DNA from: Streptomyces scopuliridis RB72
GTDB taxonomy: Bacteria > Actinomycetota > Actinomycetes > Streptomycetales > Streptomycetaceae
Reading direction: 5' to 3'
Assembly: GCF_000718095.1 (NCBI RefSeq)
Contig: NZ_JOEI01000007.1
Coordinates: 186,001-250,000 of the forward strand
Length of the DNA: 64,000 nt
Every line of letters begins with the position of its first letter. The stretch's first letter is position 1. Below are positions 17,023 to 24,121 of the stretch, piece by piece. A program made the position numbers and the translations under genes. Under the pieces are notes generated by a model that saw only the letters and a program-made list of their open reading frames with translations, did not search any database and had not been told where the DNA came from.

Positions 17023-17298
17023 ATGGAACACATCGTTACTGTTCAGGACGCCGTTACGGCGTTCGAGCCGTGGCTTGAGCCGACGGCCGCTGAGCTGGAC
17101 GCGATCGAGCGGGAGATGCCGCTGATCGCGGCGGACGTCGATCTGCTGGACGCACGGATCATGACCCTGGACCGGCCGGTCACCGAGATGGACACCCGCC
17201 GTATCCGGCGGGCGCACCGCCGGGTGCTGGCCGCCCGCCGGGAGCTCTCAAACCAGACCGCCGCCGCCACGGTGACCGTGCCCGGGGGTGCCGCATGA
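17023..17298 (+). CDS. DUF6284-like small protein of AICE transfer operon
   Basis: A 91-residue soluble helical protein starting at ATG 17023 after GATGAGGAG. The core AFEPWLEPTAAELDAIEREM and RRIRRAHRRVLAARREL match what I remember of the DUF6284 family, found almost only in Streptomyces AICEs. Function unknown. The next gene starts within its stop codon (ATGA at 17295-17298). Confidence 0.72.
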   Translation: MEHIVTVQDAVTAFEPWLEPTAAELDAIEREMPLIAADVDLLDARIMTLDRPVTEMDTRRIRRAHRRVLAARRELSNQTAAATVTVPGGAA

Positions 17299-17750
17299 GC
17301 GCCCTGGACGCGAGCCTGACCGCCGCTCACGCGGAAGTGAAGGCAGAGATCGCCCGGACCGACAACAAGACCGGCTTACTGCTGGCGTTCATCGGTGCGC
17401 TGCTGGCTGGTGTCTGGACGGTCGCCAAGGACGCGTCCCTTCCCGCCGTCGCGCTGGTGGTCGGCGGTATGGGGGTGGCGCTGCTGGTCGCTGCGGCCGG
17501 TCTGCTGCTGCGGGCGGTCCGCCCGAACCTGGGTGGCGACCGGCCGGTGGGCTTCCCCCGGTGGGCGACGCTCACCGCTGATCAGATCCGCACGGAGCTG
17601 GACGAGGACAAGCGGGCGCAGCACATCGCGAACCTCTCCCGGATCGCCGTCTGCAAGTTCACCAACCTCCGTCGCGCCGTTGATGTGACGTGCGTGGCCG
17701 GCGTGCTGCTCATCGTGGGCGCCGTGATCGCGGTGGGGGGTGCGCTGTGA
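17295..17750 (+). CDS. PycTM-like (Pycsar-effector-type) membrane protein
   Basis: A 151-residue protein. Two hydrophobic helices close together (LLLAFIGALLAGVWTV and a longer one ending AAAGLLLRAV) follow an N-terminal AEIARTDNKTG segment, and a third hydrophobic helix lies at the C-terminus. The pattern (Asp-x-Lys before TM1, two TM helices, RPN afterwards) is that of PycTM/DUF5706, the effector domain of Pycsar anti-phage systems. No pyrimidine cyclase gene is nearby; the gene is coupled on both sides by 4-bp overlaps inside the transfer operon, so a spread role is at least as likely as defence. Confidence 0.68.
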   Translation: MSALDASLTAAHAEVKAEIARTDNKTGLLLAFIGALLAGVWTVAKDASLPAVALVVGGMGVALLVAAAGLLLRAVRPNLGGDRPVGFPRWATLTADQIRTELDEDKRAQHIANLSRIAVCKFTNLRRAVDVTCVAGVLLIVGAVIAVGGAL

Positions 17751-18037
17751 CTGCCACGTTCCAAGCGCAGATGGCGAACAACGGTGGCCGGTGGCACGCC
17801 TACGTGGTGCTGCTGCCCGGGTCGGTGTCGCTGTGGCCCGAGTACGACTGGTACCGGGACGCGCCCGTGCCCACCCTCACCGAGCGCGCACAGGTCCTCG
17901 CCGCCCTCGGGTACGAGATCGCGCCCGGTGCCGAGTGGGAGTGGACCGAGGCCAGCGACGTCTACGACGACCCGTCGTCACCGGTCCGGCTGATCGCCAC
18001 CGTCACCGTCCAGGCCATGCCGGAGGTGACGGCATGA
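17747..18037 (+). CDS. DUF6303-like small protein
   Basis: A 96-residue protein from GTG 17747 (overlapping the previous TGA) rich in aromatic residues: GGRWHAYVVLLPGSVSLWPE, then TLTERAQVLAALGYE and EWEWTEAS. Matches my memory of DUF6303, another family of AICE transfer regions. No enzyme motif; probably cytoplasmic. Its stop overlaps the start of the spdB-like gene by 4 bp. Function unknown. Confidence 0.7.
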   Translation: MTATFQAQMANNGGRWHAYVVLLPGSVSLWPEYDWYRDAPVPTLTERAQVLAALGYEIAPGAEWEWTEASDVYDDPSSPVRLIATVTVQAMPEVTA

Positions 18038-18918
18038 ACTGGACCAAGATGATGTCGCCCGCCGCCAAGACGATGCTGCCCGCCGTCGCGATGACGGTGG
18101 TCTCGATGGTCCTCACCCTGGCCGTGGTCGTGATGTGGCTCGGGGAGTCGATGCACTGGGGTGTCGCCCTGGTCGTCGGCCTTGGCCTGGACGGCGGTTG
18201 GCTGGCCACCCTCGCGTACGACCGGCGGTTGGCCGCCCAGGGCGACCACAGCACCCCAATCACCGTGATCGGCTGGGCGTTCGGCGCTGTGGCGACCGGT
18301 GTCCTGGTGGCGCACGCGCTCGGGGAGGACTCGCCCGGCGCGTGGCTCGCGGTCTCCTGGCTCCCGATCGCGGCCAAAGCCTTGTGGCTGGTGCACGGTC
18401 TGTGGGAGCGGACCGCGCTCACCGGGGAGGCGCTGGAGGCGATCCAGGGCATCCAGCAGGAAGCACGGGACGAAGCGGCCGTGGCCCGCGCCCGGCTGCG
18501 TGCCGAGGCGGCCACGGAGGAAACGCGGTTGACGGCCGTGACGCAGGCCGGGGCACGCGTCGCACGCGTCCAGGCAGCAACCGCCGAAGCCCTCTCCGAG
18601 GCGTGGTCGACGCTGGAGACAGCACGGCAGGGCAAGGAGACCGGCAGGGCCCTGACCAGCGTGACGACCCCCGTCACGCCCGGCGTCACACCCCGCTGGG
18701 AACTCCCCGTATGGGGCCCCACAGAGCCGACCGGGCCGCTCGCGCTGGAGACCGCCCCCGCCCTCACCGATGCGGCGCTGGACGTGCTGGTCGACCAGAT
18801 CCGTCACAGCGAATCCCCCGCCCTCTCCTACCGCGAGATGGCTGCCCGCTTCCGCACGGCGGGCCACTCCGCATCCGAAGTCCGCTTGAGGGCCGCATGG
18901 AAGCGCGTGGCCGCGTAA
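18034..18918 (+). CDS. SpdB-like membrane protein
   Basis: A 294-residue protein with four predicted membrane helices in the first ~125 residues (MLPAVAMTVVSMVLTLAVVV, GVALVVGLGLDGGWLATLAY, VIGWAFGAVATGVLVAHAL, LPIAAKALWLVHGLW), then a charged coiled coil (about residues 135-205, ARDEAAVARARLRAEAATEE) and a C-terminal helix-turn-helix-like end (LSYREMAARFRTAGHSASEV). Knowledge: SpdB proteins of Streptomyces plasmids and AICEs are membrane proteins with a DNA-binding tail that assist spread across septa; order and topology fit. Confidence 0.78.
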   Translation: MNWTKMMSPAAKTMLPAVAMTVVSMVLTLAVVVMWLGESMHWGVALVVGLGLDGGWLATLAYDRRLAAQGDHSTPITVIGWAFGAVATGVLVAHALGEDSPGAWLAVSWLPIAAKALWLVHGLWERTALTGEALEAIQGIQQEARDEAAVARARLRAEAATEETRLTAVTQAGARVARVQAATAEALSEAWSTLETARQGKETGRALTSVTTPVTPGVTPRWELPVWGPTEPTGPLALETAPALTDAALDVLVDQIRHSESPALSYREMAARFRTAGHSASEVRLRAAWKRVAA

Positions 18919-19241
18919 TGGCCACGCTGCCGGTCTTCCGGTGGCGCATGGCCCCGGACGGCTACGCCACCCTGCGTCAACTGCGGTCCAAGGGACTGCG
19001 ACCCGGCGGTCAAGGCGTGGCCGCGCAGGTCGAACGGCCGCGACGGCGGCGGCCCCCGCTGGTCGCCCACCTCTACCGGATCGATGCCGCCAAGCCCGTG
19101 CGGCCGATGACCCCGGCGAAGTGGGCGGCCCTGGCCAAGGCCAACACCGCCCGCCGCACCTGCCCCGAATGCGCACGCGACGCCGGATACGTCATCCCGA
19201 CCTCACTCGGCATGTGCGTGCCCTGCGCCTACCCCTCCTGA
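18918..19241 (+). CDS. small zinc-binding protein (RRQRL-type)
   Basis: A 107-residue basic protein whose ATG (18918) shares its A with the upstream TAA. The N-terminal half reads LPVFRWRMAPDGYATLRQLR and RPGGQGVAAQVERPRRRRPP; the C-terminal half has CPEC and CVPC spaced by 20 residues, a four-Cys zinc site. It fits the family annotated RRQRL-motif zinc-binding protein in AICEs, though the motif here is TLRQLR. Nucleic-acid binding is plausible from charge. The tRNA-like element 2 begins 10 bp after its stop. Confidence 0.75.
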   Translation: MATLPVFRWRMAPDGYATLRQLRSKGLRPGGQGVAAQVERPRRRRPPLVAHLYRIDAAKPVRPMTPAKWAALAKANTARRTCPECARDAGYVIPTSLGMCVPCAYPS

Positions 19242-19251
19242 ACAGCGCATC

Positions 19252-19302
19252 GCCCCGGCATCTACGCCGTGAGGGCGCCGGTTCGACTCCGGCCCGGGGC
19301 AC
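19252..19302 (+). ncRNA. tRNA-like acceptor/T-arm minihelix 2
   Basis: GCCCCGG (19252-19258) pairs over seven perfect base pairs with CCGGGGC (19294-19300). Inside lies an 18-nt linker and a perfect T-arm, GCCGGTTCGACTCCGGC (19277-19293), with a canonical TTCGACT loop; discriminator A at 19301. No D or anticodon arm is possible in the linker. The last 26 nt are identical to minihelix 1. The element exactly fills the gap between two transfer genes. Confidence 0.55.
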
Positions 19303-19338
19303 GCACCGCACCCACCCCGACACCGCTACGGAGGCACC

Positions 19339-19713
19339 GTGGAACAGCTCCCCGCCTCGCGCACGGTCGTCCAGCTCCCGGACGGCACGCACGCCTACAT
19401 CGATCCGGCGGCCCTCCCCGCCGCCGCTCCTCAGTCGGCCGTTCCTCAGGTCGTCCATATCCACCAGGCCGCCCCCGACCGCACGACGCAGCGCGTCGCG
19501 CTGGGTGCCGGTGTCGGCGCCGGCGCGGTCGGCGCGTCCGTCTACTTCGGCCCGATGCTGGTCGCCGCCATCACGTCGATGGCCGTGTCCCTCGCCGTCG
19601 TCGCGCTTGTGGTCGTCGCGACCGCGTGGGGCTTGGTCACCGTGGTCCGCTCGGTGGGCGGCACGGACGGCAAGAACGCCGCCAAGAACCTCTCCAAGAC
19701 CCGTCGGCGCTGA
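19339..19713 (+). CDS. DUF6251-like membrane protein
   Basis: A 124-residue protein from GTG 19339 after ACGGAGGCACC. The N-terminal part has VQLPDGTHAYIDPAALP and a His-containing VVHIHQAAPD stretch; then two hydrophobic segments (GAGVGAGAVGASVYFGPMLV and AVSLAVVALVVVATAWGLV) and a basic tail. It fits the DUF6251 family of AICEs as I remember it and resembles SpdA-type small membrane proteins. Role in spread is inferred from the operon. Confidence 0.72.
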   Translation: MEQLPASRTVVQLPDGTHAYIDPAALPAAAPQSAVPQVVHIHQAAPDRTTQRVALGAGVGAGAVGASVYFGPMLVAAITSMAVSLAVVALVVVATAWGLVTVVRSVGGTDGKNAAKNLSKTRRR

Positions 19714-19768
19714 CGGTCCCTGTGTCGCCCCCGGAGCCCCGACCGGCCCGGGGTCGGCACAGGGACCG
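19714..19768 (+). other. long hairpin in operon gap
   Basis: Directly after the stop codon, an outer 11-bp stem (CGGTCCCTGTG, 19714-19724, with 19758-19768) encloses an inner stem CCGACC/GGTCGG (19739-19744/19752-19757). Intrinsic terminator or mRNA processing/stability element; next gene starts 31 bp later. Confidence 0.7.
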
Positions 19769-19799
19769 GACAGCCCGGCCCGTGAGAGGGGAAACCGCG

Positions 19800-20120
19800 A
19801 TGCGCTCGTACACACCGGCCGAACGCCGCCGCCGGGCCTGGCTGGTCGTCCGTGGCGTCAAGCAGTCCGCCGCCGACGCGGTCAACCCGCGTATCGAGGC
19901 GGAGATCAGCCGGATCGACGCCCGCGCCGAAGAGCGCGGATGGCGCGAGACGGACGCCATGCACGACCAGCTCGACAAGGCGAAGGACCAGGTGGCCGCC
20001 GCGCGGACCGCCGAACGCACCGCCACCCGCGACGGCAAGAACGCCGCCCGGCAGGCCCGGCGGGACGCCGAAGCGACCCTGCGCAGGACCGAACAGGCCG
20101 CCCGCCGTATCGGCCTGTGA
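19800..20120 (+). CDS. charged coiled-coil protein of transfer operon
   Basis: A 106-residue, highly charged protein (Arg/Glu/Ala-rich) predicted to be almost all helix, with heptad-like spacing from about residue 35 onward (RIDARAEERGWRETDAMHDQ, then QVAAARTAERTATRDGKNAA). Start ATG 19800 after GAGAGGGGAAACC. No membrane segment or motif. Similar genes precede the traB/traSA gene in AICEs; I do not recognise a named family. May bind DNA or the translocase. Confidence 0.7.
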   Translation: MRSYTPAERRRRAWLVVRGVKQSAADAVNPRIEAEISRIDARAEERGWRETDAMHDQLDKAKDQVAAARTAERTATRDGKNAARQARRDAEATLRRTEQAARRIGL

Positions 20121-20126
20121 CCACGC

Positions 20127-20171
20127 CCCGGGGCGGCCGCACACCGGCCAAGGAAGTCCGGCCGCCCCGGG
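20127..20171 (+). other. hairpin upstream of the translocase gene
   Basis: A 12-bp stem (CCCGGGGCGGCC, 20127-20138, with 20160-20171) closing a 21-nt loop that contains a shorter CCGG/CCGG pairing. It lies in the 92-bp gap before the traB-like gene. Confidence 0.65.
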
Positions 20172-20212
20172 CCCAACCCGTCCGCACCAAGGCGAGACAG
20201 GAGAACACCAGC

Positions 20213-22345
20213 ATGACCGACAACGTCGTCCACCTCTTCAAAACCCCGCCGCCCGCCGCCGATACGAACACCATTCCCTGCCCCGGACCTGAAGCCGCGG
20301 TAACCGCCCCCGCCGCTGTCGCGGGGAGGCCGGTGCCGGTGTGGAAGCGCTCCGGGCGTGCCGTGCGTACGGCGGTTGGGCATGAGCGCACCCGGGCCGC
20401 CGGGCGTCTGGCCGCCCGCCACAGCATGTACGTGGTCGGCGGCACGCGTGTTGTCGCGCGTCGGGCGTGGGACGGGCGGACCGCCGCCCGCTACGAACGG
20501 ATGATGCGGGCCGCCGAAGCGGCCGGGCAGCTTGACCAGGCCATGGAGTGGGAGCAGCGCGGTACGGCGTTTCGGGCCGCGCGGCACCAGCGCCGCATGG
20601 ATCTGCTGACAGCGCCTCAGCGGGCCGCGAAGAGCGCGCTGTTCGGGGCGGGTCTGGGTGCGGGTGGTCTCCTCGTGCTGGGTATCGCGATGGCGGTGGC
20701 GAGCAAGGATGTCTCGGATGTGGCGGCCCCGGCCATGGCGCTGGTCGAGCTGATCCACTGGACGGTCGTCATCGCGACGGTGGTGTGGGGTCCGCTGGTC
20801 ACGGTCGGCCCCTGGCTCGCCCTGTGCGGTCTGTGGGCAGTCGGCCGGCACCAGCAGACCGCGCCCCGGTGGGCACTGCCCGCCCACCAGCGGGACACGG
20901 AAGGCGACCCCATCACGCCGTCCATCGTCGTCACCGCCATGCGGGACCTGGGGATCTCCGCGCTCCGCAAGGCCATCAAGGACATGGGGGACGCGGGCGC
21001 CGGCATGCTCAGCCCCATCGTCATCGCCGGGTGCGGCGTGGAAGTCGATGTCCTGCTGCCCTCGGGGGTGTCGACCGAGGAAGTCATGGGACGGCGCAGG
21101 AAGTTGGCCGAGAACCTGGGGCGCCATGAGCACGAGGTGTTCATCACGATCCCCCAGGCCGCCCGCACCGTCCGCCTGTGGATCGCTGACTCCGGCGCGC
21201 TGGATGAGCCGATCCCCGCCTCTCCGCTGGTCACCGACCCGGGCATGAGCGCCGACTACACCAACGGCCGCGCCCCCTGGGGCCAGGACCTGCGCGGGGA
21301 CGCCGCCCTGATCAGCCTCTTCCAGAAGCACCTGTTGATCACCGGTCTGTCCAACCAGGGCAAAACCGCGAGCTTGCGGGCCCTGGCCCTGTGGCTCGCC
21401 CTGGACCCGTCCGTGGAGTTCCACATCGGTGACCTGAAGGGCGTGGGCGACTGGTCCATGTGGAAGGGCCTGGCCACCGTCCTGATCGAGGGCCCCACCG
21501 ACAGCCATGTCATCGACGTGACCGACATGGTGGAAGACGGGTTCGAGGAGATGCAACGGCGTCTTCAGGCTCCCAAGGGCACCGTGCACACGCCGCTGGT
21601 CCTGATCGTGGACGAAGCGCAGGTTGCCTACGGCTCCGGCGCCATCGGCGAGGACAAACGGCCCTACGGCGGCTCCAAGGCCACGTCCCGCTACTTCCAG
21701 GCCGTCAAGGGCATCCACGACCAGGGCCGCGCGGTCAACGTCACCATCTGGGAAGGCACCCAGGACCCGACGAACGAGAACCTTCCCAAGCGCTCCCGCG
21801 AGGGCAACCACGTCCGCGCCGCGCTGGTCCTGGGCACCGAGGAACAGGCCAAGATGGCGCTCGGTGCGAAAGCCATCGACGGCGGCGCCGCCCCGCACAA
21901 GCTGCGCCAGGGCATCGACAAGGGCGTGGTCGTCGTGGCCGGTGACGGCGTCAAGCTCGCCCCCGGGCAGTCCTCCATCACCATCCGCACCCACTACATC
22001 GACGACACCGAGGCCACCGCGATCGCCGACCGGGCCAAAGCACGTCGCAACGGCGTCACCACCCTCACCGCTGTGCCGGCCGATGAGCCCATCGACCACC
22101 TCACAGACATCGCCACCGTGATGGGCGAGGCGAAGCGAATGCGCACCGATGAAGTCCGCGCCCGCCTCGCCGCGCTCAACCCGGGCGAGTACCGCGAGTG
22201 GACCGCCCCCGATCTCACCCAGGCCCTGGAAGCCGTGGGCGCGGCCCCGTACAAGACCGGCGGGATCATGCACGTCAGCCGCGCCCTCCTCGCCGAAGCG
22301 CTGGAAGAGCGCGCCGCGAACGCCGCCGAAAGTGACGCAGGGTGA
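20213..22345 (+). CDS. FtsK/SpoIIIE-type conjugative translocase (TraB/TraSA)
   Basis: A 710-residue protein, the single essential transfer protein in this class. Residues ~1-140 are Ala/Arg-rich; two membrane helices follow (AKSALFGAGLGAGGLLVLGI and a second near HWTVVIATVVWGPLV); then the motor domain with Walker A GLSNQGKTAS (Lys384) and Walker B LVLIVDEAQ (Asp467); and a C-terminal winged-helix-like segment (MRTDEVRARLAALNPGEYRE) matching the gamma domain that reads clt repeats. Knowledge: TraB moves double-stranded DNA between hyphae as a hexameric pore. Start ATG 20213 after CAGGAGAACACC. Directly followed by a repeat array that may be its target. Confidence 0.92.
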   Translation: MTDNVVHLFKTPPPAADTNTIPCPGPEAAVTAPAAVAGRPVPVWKRSGRAVRTAVGHERTRAAGRLAARHSMYVVGGTRVVARRAWDGRTAARYERMMRAAEAAGQLDQAMEWEQRGTAFRAARHQRRMDLLTAPQRAAKSALFGAGLGAGGLLVLGIAMAVASKDVSDVAAPAMALVELIHWTVVIATVVWGPLVTVGPWLALCGLWAVGRHQQTAPRWALPAHQRDTEGDPITPSIVVTAMRDLGISALRKAIKDMGDAGAGMLSPIVIAGCGVEVDVLLPSGVSTEEVMGRRRKLAENLGRHEHEVFITIPQAARTVRLWIADSGALDEPIPASPLVTDPGMSADYTNGRAPWGQDLRGDAALISLFQKHLLITGLSNQGKTASLRALALWLALDPSVEFHIGDLKGVGDWSMWKGLATVLIEGPTDSHVIDVTDMVEDGFEEMQRRLQAPKGTVHTPLVLIVDEAQVAYGSGAIGEDKRPYGGSKATSRYFQAVKGIHDQGRAVNVTIWEGTQDPTNENLPKRSREGNHVRAALVLGTEEQAKMALGAKAIDGGAAPHKLRQGIDKGVVVVAGDGVKLAPGQSSITIRTHYIDDTEATAIADRAKARRNGVTTLTAVPADEPIDHLTDIATVMGEAKRMRTDEVRARLAALNPGEYREWTAPDLTQALEAVGAAPYKTGGIMHVSRALLAEALEERAANAAESDAG

Positions 22346-22346
22346 A

Positions 22347-22508
22347 GGGAGGCGTCCGGGGAGGCAGGGAGAACTCCCTCACCGCCTCCCCAAGACTGCC
22401 TCCCTCAACTGATCTGCGGTAACCCCCGGTAGGGAGGCAGGGAGGCACACCCTCCCCCACCTCGGAAAACCCCGGAAACAGCCCCTCCCTGGGACATCCC
22501 TGCCTCCC
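22347..22508. repeat. GGGAGGCA repeat array, candidate clt locus
   Basis: In 162 bp just after the traB-like stop, GGGAGGCA occurs on the plus strand at 22359, 22432 and 22440 and on the minus strand at 22397-22404 and 22501-22508; GGGAGGC also occurs at 22347 and, inverted, at 22384-22390. Related CTCCCT runs lie between. In pIJ101 and pSVH1 the clt locus with 8-bp repeats read by TraB lies next to the tra gene. The octamer here differs from those I know. Confidence 0.6.
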
Positions 22509-22583
22509 TCCCCGCACACACAGTAACCATCGCTATCTGCGAAACAGCGACCACGCCAGCACTCCAACGAAGGGAGAGCCAAC

Positions 22584-22769
22584 GTGGCTCTGACCATCTC
22601 GCTCCTGCTCGGCCTCGCCCTCTTCCTCATGCTCCGCGCGCACATCCGCTTCGGCTGGGGAGCCGCCACCGTCGCCGCCGGATTCGGGTTCTTCCTCGCC
22701 TCCACCGGCGCCGCCGAACCCATCAACCAACTCACCACCGCCCTCATCAACGCCATACCCGACCTGTAG
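22584..22769 (+). CDS. small membrane protein
   Basis: A 61-residue protein from GTG 22584 after AAGGGAGAGCC. Two hydrophobic segments (LTISLLLGLALFLMLRA and GAATVAAGFGFFLASTGA) with a short basic loop between, then a polar tail. Small two-helix proteins at this place are usual in AICEs and are likely part of the spread system. No family name recognised with confidence. Confidence 0.72.
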   Translation: MALTISLLLGLALFLMLRAHIRFGWGAATVAAGFGFFLASTGAAEPINQLTTALINAIPDL

Positions 22770-22777
22770 GCACGACC

Positions 22778-22817
22778 GAGGGCGGCCCCCGCCTCGCCAA
22801 AGTCCGGGGCCGCCCTC
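22778..22817 (+). terminator. terminator between transfer and replication modules
   Basis: A perfect 12-bp stem GAGGGCGGCCCC (22778-22789) with its complement at 22806-22817 and a 16-nt loop, 8 bp after the small membrane protein gene. It separates transfer and replication genes. Confidence 0.78.
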
Positions 22818-22856
22818 ATCCAGCACAACTCAACAGTGGAACTGGAGGCATCCAGC

Positions 22857-23771
22857 ATGACCCATCACCCCCCGTCCGCACTGCTGGCCGCAGCACTCGC
22901 CATCGCCGAACGCGGCTGGGCCGTCTTCCCGCTCCGTCCTGGCGACAAGCGCCCCGCCCTCCACGGCGAGACCGCATGCCCTCGCATCGGAGACTGCGCG
23001 GGATTCCACCGCAAGTGGGAGGACCGCTCAACGGTCGACCCCGCCCGCATCCGCCGTGCCTGGGCCGACATCCCGTTCAACGTTGGTGTGGCCACCGGCC
23101 CTTCCGGGCTGGTCGTCATCGACCTGGACATGCCCAAGACCAAGAACAAGAGCAACAGCAGTGCGGACACGCCTTGCGGCGTGACGACCTTCAAGGCGCT
23201 CTGCGAGCGCACCGGTAACGCCGTCCCCGCCACCTACCGCACCCGGACCGCGAGCGGCGGCCAGCACCTGTACTTCACCGCGCCGCCCGGCGTCCGGCTC
23301 ACCAACAGCGCGGGCAGGCTCGGCAAGCTCATCGACACCCGCGCATGGGGCGGCTACGTCGTCGCCGGAGGCAGCACCACCCCCACCGGCCGGTACACGG
23401 TCATCGACCCCACCCCGCCCGCCCTGCTCCCCGAATGGCTGTACGCCCGTCTGACGACCCGTCAGTCATCCCGGGCACTAACGGCCGTGCCGTCGTCGTC
23501 CAAGTCCTCTCGCTACGCCACAGCCGCGTTCAGGGCCGAAATCGCGACGGTCCAGGCCGCACAGGAAGGCGAGCGAGACACGACACTCCTGTCCGCCGCA
23601 CGCGCCTTGGGGCGATTCGTCGCGTGGGGCGACCTCCCGTTGAACGTGGTGACCGAGGCTCTTCAGGCGGCGGGGGAGTATGCCGGCCTGTCGTCTCGCC
23701 AGTGCCGCTCGACTGTGCGGTCCGGTCTGAACTGGTCCATCGCACGCAACCAGCAGCGGAGGACCGCATGA
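22857..23771 (+). CDS. Prim-Pol replication protein (primase/polymerase)
   Basis: A 304-residue protein with the bifunctional DNA primase/polymerase domain: AERGWAVFPLRPGDKRPA at the N-terminus, then GVATGPSGLVVIDLDMP with the metal-binding Asp89 and Asp91, TASGGQHLYFTAPPG and DTRAWGGYVVAGGS. Knowledge: AICE replication proteins fall into RepSA, RepAM and Prim-Pol types; this is the last. It works with the DUF3631 ATPase two genes on. Start ATG 22857 follows TGGAGGCATC; a GTG seven codons earlier is less likely. Confidence 0.88.
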   Translation: MTHHPPSALLAAALAIAERGWAVFPLRPGDKRPALHGETACPRIGDCAGFHRKWEDRSTVDPARIRRAWADIPFNVGVATGPSGLVVIDLDMPKTKNKSNSSADTPCGVTTFKALCERTGNAVPATYRTRTASGGQHLYFTAPPGVRLTNSAGRLGKLIDTRAWGGYVVAGGSTTPTGRYTVIDPTPPALLPEWLYARLTTRQSSRALTAVPSSSKSSRYATAAFRAEIATVQAAQEGERDTTLLSAARALGRFVAWGDLPLNVVTEALQAAGEYAGLSSRQCRSTVRSGLNWSIARNQQRRTA

Positions 23772-24121
23772 GCACCCCTCAACGCCCCCGCCTGAAGAGC
23801 CTCCCCACAACCACCGGCCAGCCCAGCCCCGCCGAACAGGCCCCCGCCCCCACCGGCAGTGGCGCGCCGAAAGTCGTCGCCGAAGGCGTCCGCACTGCTG
23901 TTGGTTCTGACCCGCAGACCGGCGACGGCCGCCGCCCCGTGGCGTGGCTCCGCATCACCGCCCCCAAGGACGCCACCCCCACCGCCGCATCGTGGTGCGT
24001 CTGCGGGCGCGACCTGTTCGCCGCCGGCCACCGCAAGGTCCTCGCCCTGATCGAGGACCACACCGCCCACCGCGACCTGTGCACGCTCCGCACCACCCAG
24101 GAAGAGAGGAACGCCGCATGA
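23768..24121 (+). CDS. small Cys/His protein of replication operon
   Basis: A 117-residue protein coupled by 4-bp overlaps on both sides (ATGA at 23768 and 24118). The N-terminal ~55 residues are Pro/Ala-rich. The C-terminal part, SWCVCGRDLFAAGHRKVLAL with later H and C in HTAHRDLC, could form one zinc finger. Found between Prim-Pol and DUF3631 genes, so probably a replication accessory factor; not assigned to a named family. Confidence 0.7.
   Translation: MSTPQRPRLKSLPTTTGQPSPAEQAPAPTGSGAPKVVAEGVRTAVGSDPQTGDGRRPVAWLRITAPKDATPTAASWCVCGRDLFAAGHRKVLALIEDHTAHRDLCTLRTTQEERNAA

Noticed and set aside
17295..17750. Complete Pycsar defence system
   Set aside because: No uridylate/cytidylate cyclase gene in the element; both neighbours are transfer genes coupled to it.
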